The notes beneath the pieces are model-generated. The model searched no databases. It worked only from the letters and a program-made list of their open reading frames with translations, and had not been told where the DNA came from. This document shows positions 13,801 to 24,222 of a stretch of DNA of 64,000 bases, in pieces. Location: positions 6,926,288 to 6,990,287 of the forward strand of contig NC_092676.1 in assembly GCF_964355755.1 (NCBI RefSeq), in the 5' to 3' direction. Source of the stretch: Antedon mediterranea (taxonomy: Eukaryota > Echinodermata > Crinoidea > Comatulida > Antedonidae). A program made the position numbers and the translations under genes. Within the stretch, counting starts at the first letter, position 1. Each line of letters opens with the position of its first letter.

Positions 13801-16047
13801 AAATGTGGTTGTAATGTTACCTACTACATTTACTTCAGTAAAGCCTGTCTAATCCAGACAATAGGGAGGTTTCGCAACCTTATGAATACGATAACCAAAA
13901 CAGATACGTCACATATTTGTAAAACTTTTGAACTGATCCCCATTTCATATTCGTAAAGCGTATTCGTGCTGACGAATATCACCATCATATTTGTTACTAC
14001 AAAACGAGCATAGTTTTTGATATATTTTGCACATTTAGCATTTGAGTCAGGAATTATTCATGATTATAATATAATTATAGATTTATTGAAAGTAATTTAC
14101 TAAAAGTAATTTACTAAAATGCCAGGTCAATTTTGATAAATAGCAGTTTTGAAAGTCCTCACTTGCTTTGATGTTACGCTAGGCCTAGGCAGCCAAGCAA
14201 CACGTACCTGGGCTTCGTTCAAATTACAGTAAAAACTACAGGCTTATGGCCAATTAGCCGTTTAAAACACTTAACTAAAATGGCCTAACCAAAATGATTA
14301 AGATTCAAATAGTCAAGAACAGTAACACTACTTTAAAAGTGTTATAACAACGTATGTAGTACTCCCTGTCAGGAATAAGTAAACTCTCTACTATTAGATA
14401 ATAAGCGTGATTAATTCTTGCAGACAATTTTTTAACCAAAAAACAAAACATTCACGCCTCCAATGTCAATGTTCAAAATCCGAAACACCGTCTTCGAAAC
14501 AAACCAAATTTCAGTGTCAACAAATGGAATTTCTTCTCATTTCAGAATCTAACATCTTTGGTTCAGCATCTTTCACGCTTGACAGCCATTTACCAGATTG
14601 TGTGAGAACTTGTTCGACCGTTTCACAGCAAGATGTTTCAAGTACCAACAAAAACCACGAAGAATGTTTAAAGAGCAACCAAGCGAAACATACTTTGTTG
14701 GAAGATTGGACGCAGGATAGCATGATATTGATACAAGATACGCCCACAATGAACAAATCAAATTGTAACCAATCTACAAATCTTGAAATGGCTGTGGTAA
14801 TCACGGAAAAATGTTCAGAGGATCAAAATCAGAAAACTGAAACCCAAAGCGGGTCTCGGAAAACAAATTGTGAACAAAGTTTGGATAGAATAAGTAATGT
14901 TACAAATTGCGCTCGATTACAAGATTCACAATCTACCGCAAAAAGAAAAAAAGTTGAACATTTAGAAAAAGCTTCATGCTCACAACCAGCTAAGAAACGG
15001 AAGACTAATTTATCCCTTTCAAGCACCAGTAAAGTGAATGATGGAAATGATATACCACATTCGTCCAATCAAATCGCTGCAACTTCAAGTAAAATGTCAG
15101 ATGTATGTAGAAAACAAACTGAACAGTGTAATCCTAAAAAGCCCAAAACCAATCATGTTGCCAAGGAGCCTAAAACTAACCATGCTTCACAAAAGGTAGG
15201 AAAATAATATTTTATCATATTCATAACTACTGTATATAATGTTAATTGTATATACTGTATAAAGCGCATTCCACAAATAATGCCGTCTTAATGTGCTGTG
15301 AACTTAAATGTTACGTACTTCAAGTACATGGTTCTTTCCTAAAGCGTGGTTCCCACTAGCGACGCAACGCAAGGACGTAACGCAACGCAAATGAATTGAC
15401 CAATCACAAGCGATGGCTTATTCGCTTATGATTGCTAACTGTCTATAACTTCGCTTGTCATTGATTAAAACGCTTGCGTTGCGTTTACGTCCTTGCGTTA
15501 CGTTCTAGTGGGAACCAAGCTTTAGGGCTACCGCATCGGTTCTGCGCTGTTTGGTCTGTCCCCTACAGTGGTTGTGTACGGAGGTATGCTTTGGTAACCC
15601 ATACTTGTCTCGAAAGATGTACAACAGTAGGTTCTTTAAAGTGCACATCAGCATTATGTGTACACTGGACATATGGTTTATAATCCTTATCTGAGAAGAC
15701 TCATTCTACCATTAGAATTATGAATCAATTGAGCCTCTTGTCATAATGCTATGGATTATGGTTCCACTGTCTTAACCGCTCGCCCCCCCCCCCCCCCCAC
15801 TCATAAAGTTGATTACCTTATACCTACAGTACACGAATCAGTTTGGATGACAATGTGCGTTGGAGGCCATTGGGCATTTTTTAAGTATAGTAATTATTAT
15901 ACTGTTTTATCAACAATTATTTACTGTTATTCCTACTATTGTTTACTGTTAATCAAATCAACTGTTTTCTTTATTACTTAGCACAAGCAGCACAACGAAT
16001 CCTCGGAAGACTTGTTTCTCTGGTGTATTGAGTATCTCAAGATCTGA
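7888..16047 (+). CDS. ACD: TPP1-like shelterin protein (ACD homologue), 12 exons
   Basis: Exons: 7888-7995, 8309-8418, 9268-9361, 9798-9904, 10159-10354, 11095-11196, 11533-11640, 12064-12307, 12724-13283, 13551-13695, 14546-15195, 15982-16047. All junctions keep frame and give 829 residues. Introns are GT-AG; the first donor (GTTGTA) is weak. Residues 110-124, FYLKVMEFSLLSTEQ, closely match the TPP1 OB-fold strand FYLQVDRFSLLPTEQ. FPWI at 11-14 matches the PWI at the start of that fold. The acidic stretch around residues 70-77 lies where the human TEL patch glutamates lie. The extreme C-terminus (LFLWCIEYLKI) resembles the TIN2-binding tail. TPP1 bridges POT1 to TIN2 at telomeres and recruits telomerase. 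The protein is longer than human TPP1 (about 460-540 residues) because of acidic duplicated exons (206-356) and a nine-residue repeat (about 417-530). A bipartite basic stretch near 723-746 is a likely nuclear signal. The start codon has purine -3 and G +4. The family call rests on a remembered human sequence, not on a search. Confidence 0.62.
8445..8582. mobile_element. MITE family B, truncated copy 2
   Basis: This begins TTAAAGATGTATTGTCCCC and continues with CATGAAAAATGAAG and ACTTTGAATAGGCCATTTT, as in the copies at 17421 and 31056. It stops after the TTTTTTCAGGTAATAATTTTT portion, so the right half is missing. It lies in intron 2 of the TPP1-like gene. Confidence 0.6.
8955..9258. repeat. 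19-bp minisatellite in intron 2 of the TPP1-like gene
   Basis: About fifteen irregular copies of TTTGTCAATAATGTCATTG occur, with shortened variants such as GTCAATTATGTCATTG. The array runs to within about 10 bp of the acceptor of the exon at 9268, and its final, diverged unit forms part of the region where a branch point and pyrimidine tract would be expected. Confidence 0.85.
9425..9760 (-). mobile_element. Decayed tRNA-type SINE, family 1
   Basis: The central GGGTTCTTTAAAATGCACA and the CTACCACCAGAACGA segment match the better copies at 15524-15795 and 27425-27715 in the same orientation. The tRNA-like head should lie at the right end (minus strand), where ATGGCCAACTGGTTT resembles an A box. 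It lies in intron 3 of the TPP1-like gene. Open frames crossing it are not genes. Confidence 0.5.
9962..10075. mobile_element. MITE family A, copy 1 (left end lost)
   Basis: It reads GTGATGTGCCCAAATATGG, then TGACATCATCATGTC, then the mirrored CACATCACATTT and GATAGTGTAGACAGAGCTTT. The left terminal repeat is missing. It lies in intron 4 of the TPP1-like gene. Confidence 0.75.
10454..10592. mobile_element. MITE family A, copy 2
   Basis: This copy is complete: AAGCTCTGTCAGCACTATCA at the left and its inverted partner ending TAGATGGAGCTT at the right, about 139 bp apart. The interior is a near-palindrome, GTGATGTGCCCAAATATGG to CCATATATGGGCACATCA. It lies in intron 5 of the TPP1-like gene. Confidence 0.85.
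10746..10925. mobile_element. MITE family A, copy 3
   Basis: The ends AAAGCTCTGTCTTATCAGAT and GATAGTGTAGACAGAGCTTA are inverted. The core GTGGTATGGCCAAATATGG is repeated twice, an early stage of the internal expansion seen at 53092-53380. It lies in the same intron as copy 2. Confidence 0.85.
12440..12680 (+). mobile_element. Decayed LINE 3' end
   Basis: One frame reads NSFVPAAIRFYNE then stop at about 12445-12485, which resembles the conserved C-terminal end of many non-LTR retrotransposon reverse transcriptase ORFs (NSF-P-AIRLYN). About 170 bp further on comes CATGGGGATAATAAAGTTGT and an AATTGAATTGAATT tail, a usual LINE 3' terminus. It lies in intron 8 of the TPP1-like gene. Confidence 0.55.
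12900..13240 (+). repeat. 27-bp coding minisatellite (DDIQHELAD units)
   Basis: The array lies within the exon 12724-13283. About twelve units of 27 bp encode DD(I/T)(Q/A)HELA with small variants; some outer units are shortened or read DDTAPELA and DDTAYELP. The array keeps the frame of the TPP1-like gene. Because the unit has no stop in other frames, it also produces long spurious open frames on both strands (about 12796-13242). Confidence 0.95.
15341..15524. mobile_element. MITE with long inverted repeats (family C)
   Basis: The left arm starts AAAGCGTGGTTCCCACTAGC and continues with GACGCAACGCAAGGACGTAA; the right arm is its near-perfect inverse, ending CTAGTGGGAACCAAGCTTTA. Arms are about 50 bp, total about 184 bp, with no coding capacity. 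It lies in the last intron of the TPP1-like gene. Confidence 0.85.
15524..15800 (-). mobile_element. tRNA-type SINE, family 1
   Basis: The shared body TAGGTTCTTTAAAGTGCACA, then TGTACACTGG and CATATGGTTTATAATCCTTAT, matches 27425-27715. The minus-strand tRNA-like head ends in a poly-C tract (about 15783-15799) that probably replaced part of it. It abuts MITE family C. Confidence 0.65.
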
Positions 16048-16864
16048 TTAATAACATTTAGAGCGATCTACCATCACTACTATTAGGGAGATTTTGATTT
16101 GCAAGACCAAGGATCAACAACCTGGTGGAACAGCATAGGCCTAGCCCTCCTAGCTAGGAGCCTCGCATTCAAACGCCATGCAGAATGTGTTGCTTTTAAT
16201 ACAGCGTTGAACAATTAAATAAGAAGTTCAAATATTATTTAGAGTTTTGAAATTTTCATGTTTAAGTGTAAGTTGAACTGTATATTTAAGGTTATTTCTA
16301 GTCGTTCTCCATAAACAGGAAAATGGCAACTTTATCGATAAGCTCCGCCCACATTGTTAAAGCTCTTGCATAAATTATTCATGAGCACTGTCTTGTGGCT
16401 TTCCGTCGTGTTTCGTAAAGTCCCTAATATCATCAGTCAACAGCGTATAGCTAAAAGATATTGACAAAATAAAGGCATTTATCATTTCAGAAGACATTTA
16501 TTCACAAATTCATCGATTCTCATTAAACAATAATAAAATAGAGAGGAGTTATTTATCGTTCCTTTCTAAAATGCTACAAAGACAGTGGTTTATAGTAATA
16601 TCAAATATAGGACTGGGTACCAGTAAAATATTTGAAACATGAATATTGTATAGTATAGTTTTAACTACTGTATCATAAAATAAACATTTTTTTAACTTAG
16701 TGGTATTGAGACAGGCTCATAGACATTGCCAACGTTTTTGTATAAATTCTTGATTTATCATGAAAATGTAGATCATTAAAAAGAACAACCAAAATAATAC
16801 AACTACTGGTTATGAATTTCAATCAGAGGTTGTTCTATGTTAACTCATTTATGATGCATTTGTT

Positions 16865-17025
16865 AAAGCTCTGTCTACTCTATCAAACTAGTTTGACAAA
16901 AAAGGTGTGATGTGCCCAAATATGGTAGTGATATGCTCAAATATGGAAGTGATATGACATCATCATGTCCATATATGGGCACATTTTTTTTTCACATAAA
17001 GATTGATTGTGTAGACAAGGTTTTG
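16865..17025. mobile_element. MITE family A, copy 4
   Basis: It starts AAAGCTCTGTCTACTCTATC, contains GTGATGTGCCCAAATATGG twice in part, and ends in a slightly damaged right repeat (GATTGTGTAGACAAGGTTTT). Confidence 0.85.
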
Positions 17026-17420
17026 AGCATGGATATATTAGTATCACAGACAAGGATTATTCAAATAAAGAATATGAATTATTTAAATGAGGATCGTACA
17101 TAGACAACACATTTCTGTCTATGGACTAATTGTTACACCTAAAAGCAGTATAGAGGGAATTAACACATACACACTTCACAATACTTGTACTACAACTGGA
17201 CATAGTCGGTATACCACTACTGTACAAATATTATATACCCAGAGGTAGAGTATTATACAACTAAAGAGTTAAATACTATAGATAGTGAAGTGATGCCAAC
17301 AGGACAAGGAATTTTCAAAATGACCACCTTATCGGTTCAAAAATATTATGAAAACCACATAAATCAGTAATCATGTTTCTGTTTTAAATACATTACCGTT
17401 TTTATAAATTACTAATATCG

Positions 17421-17713
17421 TTAAAGATGGAAAAAAAAAACACGGGAAAAAAAACATTAATAGAATAAGACTTTGAATAGGCCATTTTGCAGTTTTAATA
17501 AAGTTATTCACTTCTGTAGACAAAAAAAGTTATTTCACTTAAAAAAAGACAAAATAAACGGTTCACGGTTAAATTACAGTTACATTTTTTTCAGGAAAAT
17601 AAGTTTTTTTCGATCCCGTTTTTGGTCAATCAAAGTGAATAACTATTATGTAAACATTAAAATAGCATATTCAACAAAAACTATTTTTTTAGGGCGGACA
17701 ATAAATCTTTAAT
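17421..17713. mobile_element. MITE family B, copy 3
   Basis: It starts TTAAAGATGGAAAAAAAAAA and ends GGGCGGACAATAAATCTTTA. The interior segments ACTTTGAATAGGCCATTTT, GTTTTTGGTCAA and TGAATAACTATTATG are shared with 31056-31332. Total is about 293 bp with no coding capacity. Confidence 0.75.
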
Positions 17714-18398
17714 GACATTGAAAAGAACAGTTGTTCGGTAAATGTTTAACAATTTCATATACGACTATCATTTATAGGATACACTCAACATGCTGCAATG
17801 CAGGTGTAGTGCAGTAGTAACTGCATAGTTGGTGCAGCTTCAAACTGATTGGCGATCAATATTTGGAGTATGTTTTGAGTTAAATCTCTAATTGTATAAT
17901 ACCTCTATGATTATACTGTACCACAAACATGAGTACCATTCAATATTTTATATTGCAATTCTCTATTATTTGTACCCTGAAAAAAGACCAAAACACATAA
18001 GTACATAAACAGCCTATGAACAAACATCGATTTATAAGTTGGCAGTGTACAGTTTGTTATCAAAACTAGAACATCGGAAATTATGTCAATGGAAACTAAT
18101 AAACTGCCAATTCTACTATAAAACGTTATTTTTATGATTTTAAAGATTTAGCTATTTTCAGAGCACAAAAAACATGACATAATTTTTACAGTACATGAAG
18201 ATAATGAATACAGATTATATAATAAATCCATTGCATAAATTATTTATATTTCACACAGTACAACTCATTCATACAAATAATATGATACAGTAAAACAGAA
18301 TCAAGTCAGTTTCAATGTAATTGTCATAACAGAGGTGCCAAGTTGTTTTTGTTTGTGAAAGACCAATCATACTGTACCAATGATACATATATAACAGT

Positions 18399-18534
18399 AA
18401 AGCCTCTGTCTACAATATCAGACTTTGTGACAAAAAATATGTGACCATATATGGACAAGATGTTGTCATATCACTACCATATTTGGGCACATCACACTTT
18501 CTTTTGTCAACTTGATACTATAGCAGAGCTTAAG
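18399..18534. mobile_element. MITE family A, copy 5
   Basis: It runs from AAAGCCTCTGTCTACAATAT to GATACTATAGCAGAGCTTAA. It is in the opposite internal orientation to copies 1-4: the CCATATATGGAC half comes first and the CCATATTTGGGCACATCAC half second. Confidence 0.85.
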
Positions 18535-19767
18535 ACTTCCAGAGAGACTGATAATTTATCATTATTTCTGGAACAGATAGTTAGAATAATAGGAATATAT
18601 AAAAGTTTTGTTTTTCCTCAGCGAAATTTCTGTCTGTGTGTATGTTATGTTTAACATATGTACACTTCAGGCATACAGTATGCTGCTGTTTTTTTATGTA
18701 AATAAATACAGTATACAGTATGTTAGTGGTCATTATTGCAGCTGTTTCTACCCAACTAAAAAGACCTTGGCATCTTTGTTATTATATATTGAATATAATA
18801 AATTACAGAGAGACTTACAGAAAACATTTAAAAATACCACACCTTTTATAATTTTACAAAATATGATTTTTTATTTAATATTTGGCAACTTTTAAGGGAA
18901 GAAGCTGTAATATAATTAAAATGTACCAACATGGTACTGTTCATAAATGCTACTAATTGTTAATAAATACCCACTATACTATAGTACAACCATTCAATAG
19001 TGCGTACTATTGCACGCCATGTGACCCACAATTGTCCAATCAAAATGACAGGAATTTATTTAGGTGTTATATAATACATATATTTCTTAGGTCTGGGCAT
19101 GGAAATAAAAAGGATAACGGTACATTATAAGAGAAGCACATGGGAAGTGTAGGTATATTTTTTTCATAATATATACAATTTTTTTTTCTATCAGGCCTTC
19201 CTTCACAAGAGTTATTTTCACATTTTGCTTTAGATACAGTATCACTATCTACAGCCTCAAAATATTTTTCATATTTGATTGGAACTTTACCATTGAGTAA
19301 AATTGTTCTGTTCATTATACTTATTTAACAGAGTATTCTGAGCGTTGAGATTGCACTCAAAGAAAAAGGCTTGCATTGTTTAACATTTTTGTTTTAATGA
19401 TTTTCTGTTGAGCACAATCTGTTTACAACTTGCCATTCATGTACAAAAAGTACTCAACTACTATTTATGCTGACATCATTTTCAATTTTCACCACCCACC
19501 CAAATTCCCCAGCAAAGATCATCATATTTTATATAAATAATAAAGCATCTTTGCTTCGTCTGTTTTTAACCTCTCGCAACAGCCTTGGTTGACTACGAAA
19601 GTTCCCAATCGAATACAACAATTGAAGTTTTAAAGACTATTTGCTAATTTTGGGGTGATAGTTGTGTTCGCCTATAAATTCCATATTACAAGCAAATGAA
19701 TACAAACAAAACAATAAATACTATTTAGTAGTATTAAGCATCTCATATATATTTGATGAACACAGAC

Positions 19768-19927
19768 CAAATCTCCGTCTACACTATTAAACTTTATGTG
19801 ACAAAAAGATGTGATGTGCTCATATATGGACACGATGATGTTATATCAATACCATATTTGGGCATATCACTACCATACCATATTTGGGAACTGTTCACAC
19901 TTTTTTCAGTGTGGACAGAGCTTTAAG
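19768..19927. mobile_element. MITE family A, copy 6
   Basis: It runs from AAATCTCCGTCTACACTATT to TGTGGACAGAGCTTTA. The internal orientation is as in copy 5, with a duplicated ATCACTACCATA segment. Confidence 0.8.
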
Positions 19928-20723
19928 TAGTTAACCTGGCTATTGGTGGGTGTGGTTTCCTGTTATATATCACAATGTTATCGGCAAACCATTGCACACA
20001 CTTCAATCTATTATGTAAATTGTTAACATAAATAATAAATATGTATTATGAGTTTGTGCTTCAACAAAATGATTTATTTTTCATGATCATTTAAATTTAA
20101 AATGATTTAAAATGTGTTATTTTTTTCCTAATAAAAAAAAAAATAAAACAAATACGCATAAAATTATAATTTCAAATTAACTTTATAATATCATTGTGTA
20201 ACAAGTTTAGGACTGAAAAATAGTACTTGATAGTATTTTTAAAACAATATTTTATTAAATGTTTTATATTGTTTAGGATAATTTTATGGTCATTTTTATC
20301 TATATAAGTAAAAAAAAAATTAAAAATAATATTTCTATCAAACATGCATTTACAAATTATATTTAAAACTAATATATAACTAATTATGTATATCACACAA
20401 CCAAGCAAACCCATATAATTCATATAAAATAATAGAAATTTTAATCTAAAAATACATGCAAACAACTAAGATAATCAATAGATTTTAATATAGTTAAACA
20501 AAATATTGTATATGTATTGAAGTATAATTGTTTTATAAGTTGGCTAAATAAATACAGTGTAAGTCAGTTGAGTTTTAGATATAATATAAAAATTAAAAAT
20601 ACTGTAAATACAAAATATTGCCATAATGTTTTGAAAGGTTTCAATTTTCTAAAATTGATTTTAAATTTTTTTAATTTTAAGGTTCTAATAATTATCAAAA
20701 TAATTTGAACATTTTTTTTTTAT

Positions 20724-21295
20724 TTCTTATAGCTAGGTAATTCACCAACTACAAGATAAGTAGACTATCCCATTCATTCTTATAGCTAGGTAATTCACCA
20801 ACTACAAGATGAGTAGACTATCCCATTCATTCTTATAGCTAGGTAATTCACCCTACAAGATGAGTAGACTATCCCATTCATTCTTATAGCTAGGTAATTC
20901 ACCCTACAAGATGAGTAGACTATCCCATTCATTCTTATAGCTAGGTAATTCACCCTACAAGATGAGTAGACTATCCCATTCATTCTTATAGCTAGGTAAT
21001 TCACCCTACAAGATGAGTAGACTATCCCATTTATTCTTATAGCTAGGTAATTCACCCTACAAGATGAGTAGACTATCCCATTTATTCTTATAGCTAGGTA
21101 ATTCACCCTACAAGATGAGTAGACTATCCCATTCATTCTTATAGCTAGGTAATTCACCCTACAAGATGAGTAGACTATCCCATTTATTCTTATAGCTAGG
21201 TAATTCACCAACTACAAGATGAGTAGACTATCCCATTCATTCTTATAGCTAGGTAATTCACCCTACAAGATGAGTAGACTATCCCATTCATTCTT
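20724..21295. repeat. 51-bp minisatellite, about eleven copies
   Basis: The unit runs TTCTTATAGCTAGGTAATTC, then ACCCTACAAGATGAGTAGAC, then TATCCCATTCA. Most copies are 51 bp; three (the first two and one near 21187) are 53 bp, with ACCAACTACAAG in place of ACCCTACAAG. Copies are almost identical, so the array is young or homogenised. Since 51 is divisible by three, it creates a stop-free frame on the minus strand (20795-21211) with a 17-residue repeat. I treat that as an artefact. Confidence 0.95.
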
Positions 21296-22160
21296 TAAAA
21301 TTAAGATTCATTATGGAACATATTGGACAATCATGTCATATTAGTTAAAATTTAATTAAATTTGATTTATAAAAACATACATGATTTTAATTTCAATAAA
21401 TATATTTGTGTTTAGGTGGGAGAAATAATACTAAGTATCTACGGATATTAAGTATCATTAGTATTTATAAAATAAAATGTCAAAAACAATGTATCATATT
21501 AAAAAAAAATGAGCGATTGACACTTAAAGTGAACAGGGTGCTCTTAGCTAGGCCATGTCAACTACTGTACTACTGTCTAGGGAGATATTTTTTAATACAA
21601 AAAAAGCTTTGGTAGGCTTTGATAAAATGTAATCATAGGCCAGCTAAGCGTGTTCCTTTTCTAAAAAGGCCGGTGCTTATCTAGCAATACAGTAAGATAG
21701 TACACATGGGACAAATTCTCTACTGAAAATCGGCATGGTTTATTATAATTTGGTTTGTCTGTGGGAAAATTTAATACATTACGATTCAGTGCACAAATTC
21801 TTGAGTAATAATATAAAGCAATCTTTTAAAAACATAATTATTATTAATAAATTTACATGATTTTTATATAATTTCGGGAGTTGTCATCATCAGAATAGGT
21901 TTTTAAAACATTGAATATTTACAACCTGACCAAATATGGTCTGTTTTTTTAGTTTAAATATAATTTACGCTCACTCATGTGAAGCAATTCAATTTGATTT
22001 AGTACTTTATGGGAAATGTCACGAACACAGATTTATCTGTTAACATTAAATAATGTTCTGAAACATCCTTCACAGTGTATACCGTAAATACACTGACAAC
22101 TTACATGCAAACCAATTAAAAATAATACTTCAAATGTTCTTTAGTATGTTTATATACTCA
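21296..22160. other. 3' flank of the Rab gene
   Basis: AT-rich sequence follows the Rab stop codon on the minus strand and presumably contains its 3' untranslated region. The reverse complement of AATAAA appears at about 21738, roughly 420 bp past the stop. Nothing else is recognisable. Confidence 0.35.
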
Positions 22161-23297
22161 TCAACAACATATCCGTTGTCTTTGTGGTGGCTCTTCTAGT
22201 CGCAAAGTTTCTCTCGGAGTTGAGAAACCACCTTTAATGCCATCCCATCCTTCGTGCATCTCCACTTCTCCTTCTTGAAGTTTCACGTAAATTTCTTTAG
22301 CCATCACCGAAAACGCAGCCTCTACGTTAATACATGCTTTCGCGGATGTTTCTATATACTTCATTCCGTAAGCTTTCGCAAACTTCTCGCCTTCTTCCGC
22401 AGCTACTTGTCGTAATTCTTTTAAATCACTTTTGTGACCGATTATCATGTACACAACGCTTCTTGGGTAAATTACATTTTCTTGAGCCTCTAGGAACCAT
22501 TCCTGTAGATGCTCGAAACTTTTACGATTTGAAATGTCAAAAACGAGCAATACTCCTACAGAATTGCGATAGTAGGACGTTGTTATAGATCTGAAGTTTA
22601 AACAAATTTAACATAGGCCTAGTATTATTTTAATAATTTTCATCACTGACTTCTTTTTATAATATTGTATTACTAATAGTGTTTTTAAATATTGTTTGGT
22701 AAAAACACATACTATTATTTACTATTATAATAAAATATTGATCAAATAATTTATATTAAATACACATACGACCAACTACAGTAAACTAATATAAATAATA
22801 ATATTAATAACATTCTGCCCTGAAAATATTAATTGAATCAAAATTAATCGTGGAAAGTGTAGTGTAGGTCCTACTAGCCTACTATTTTCTTACTGACTCA
22901 CTCATATAGGTCTATGTATGTAGATATTGTTTATAAAATACTGTACCGTACAATAATATTATTATTAACAAAGAATCAGTAATTTTTAGGCCTAAATAAA
23001 AGTGACAGTATTAAAAAATAGAAATATTCTGAAGTTATTTTACCTAAAACGTTCTTGACCTGCTGTATCCCATAGCTGCAGTTTAACTCGTCTACCTGGT
23101 GCAACTTCTATAAGTCTTGCATAAAAATCTACACCTACAGTAGGGTCTGAAGTTTCTACAAATTTACCATCACAAAATCGTCGCAACAAACACGATTTTC
23201 CTACCGTTGAATCCCCAACCAAAATCATTCGAAATTGGTACTCCCATATAACTTCTGGTGGCAACCCTGCCAATTGATCCCCACTCATATCGTTCAT
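22161..23297 (-). CDS. RAB39: Rab GTPase of the RAB39/RAB42 clade, complete
   Basis: Two exons, 23297-23044 and 22590-22161, with a GT-AG intron splitting an Arg codon, give 227 residues. A Rab GTPase cycles between GDP and GTP on a membrane and recruits effectors; RAB39 proteins act in endolysosomal, autophagic and Golgi-linked traffic. Motifs in order: P-loop GDSTVGKS (28-35), the switch I threonine in DPTVGVDF, WDTAGQE (76-82) with the catalytic Gln81, GHKSD (136-140, the variant of NKxD usual for this clade) and ETSAK (165-169). It ends in a CC prenylation motif (226-227). Overall it is closest to RAB39A/B, but VGVLLVFD, NRKSFEH and KLQLWD are closer to vertebrate RAB42, so it may represent the state before the two separated. 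There is an extra N-terminal extension of about 14 residues before the EVIWEYQFR block. The start is the first in-frame ATG. Confidence 0.93.
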
Positions 23298-24222
23298 TTT
23301 TATATTATTCTTTTAAACGTATAAGTACAAACCGTAATTAGCACACTAATTATTAGTTAATCAGTTATTTGTTTTGGACATTCAATAAAAAGGTGTTTTC
23401 CTTCATTTTCTTTCGTTATAAACATGAACTTTGACCCACCACAAGAAGACTTTTAAATTGTAAAATACGTTTTTGACCTGTGCACTGAAACGCTCAATTA
23501 ACTAGAGATGTTTGTGTATTTGAACTTGTTATTTTTATCACCATAAAGTAACTATAAAATTATCATATAGATAAGTTTAATTGCTATAAATATAACCAAA
23601 ATTATTCTAAATATGACAAAGTAAAACATAGAAAACCGGCTTATGATAACCATTTTGTGAACCGCATTGACATGACTTTTCCATAAAGTAGCACCCACAG
23701 TAACTTATCATTTACGAGTTCGTTGATTGGATGAAATGTGTAACATTCTGGCTGGCTGCCCAATTAAAGGTATTGTTTTATCTTTTTTCTGTTTACACGA
23801 GGTCGCCTTATTTAAAGTACTTTTTTAGAATCAGATAGGTAAACATGTGCGTTGTGCGTGGTATATGGATTTTGGAAGGAAAATCGGACACGAAAATTCA
23901 TGTATATCCTGAAGTTTAAAGTGCAGATAATTTATACATATAATGAACATTTTAACTTATACGTTTTAGACATTGAAAAATAATAAATTGTTTGTTGTAG
24001 GCCTAGTTGAAAAATAGAAAACGGTTCTCCTGCTGGGCCAGGCACTCATCATTATTAAAAGGCAAAACACAGGCACGCCGTGATCATTACGTTCGGCTTG
24101 CTTAGCACATGCCACACCACCAGCTGTTGTTGTATCTACAGTATAAGGCACAAATCGATTTTAGATGAGAACAATAGAGCCTACAATTTTATTAAGGTGG
24201 TGTAGATCATAATTCATTTAAA
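23298..24222. promoter_or_regulatory. Shared divergent promoter region (Rab / SLC35F)
   Basis: The Rab start codon (minus strand, 23297) and the transporter start codon (plus strand, 24223) face away from each other across 925 bp with no repeat family recognised between them. Both 5' untranslated regions and core promoters should lie here unless untranslated first exons lie further off. I see no clear TATA box or CpG-rich core. The open frame at 23966-24151 shows no family signature. Confidence 0.4.

Larger units (their letters stand above)
16048..20723. other. Intergenic region between the TPP1-like and Rab genes
   Basis: No exon is supported. It contains the 3' flank of the TPP1-like gene (a candidate AATAAA at 16468-16473), MITE family A copies at 16865, 18399 and 19768, and a family B MITE at 17421. 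The remainder is AT-rich DNA with many ACAGTA and TACTGTA motifs. Open frames at 18608-18895, 19067-19315 and 20172-20465 are low-complexity and unrecognisable. Confidence 0.5.

Noticed and set aside
20795-21211. 138-residue minus-strand frame made of 17-residue repeats
   Set aside because: It exactly tracks the 51-bp minisatellite and breaks where the 53-bp units occur, as expected of an artefact.
20724-21295. CRISPR-like array
   Set aside because: The units are directly abutting with no spacers, in a clearly eukaryotic genome.
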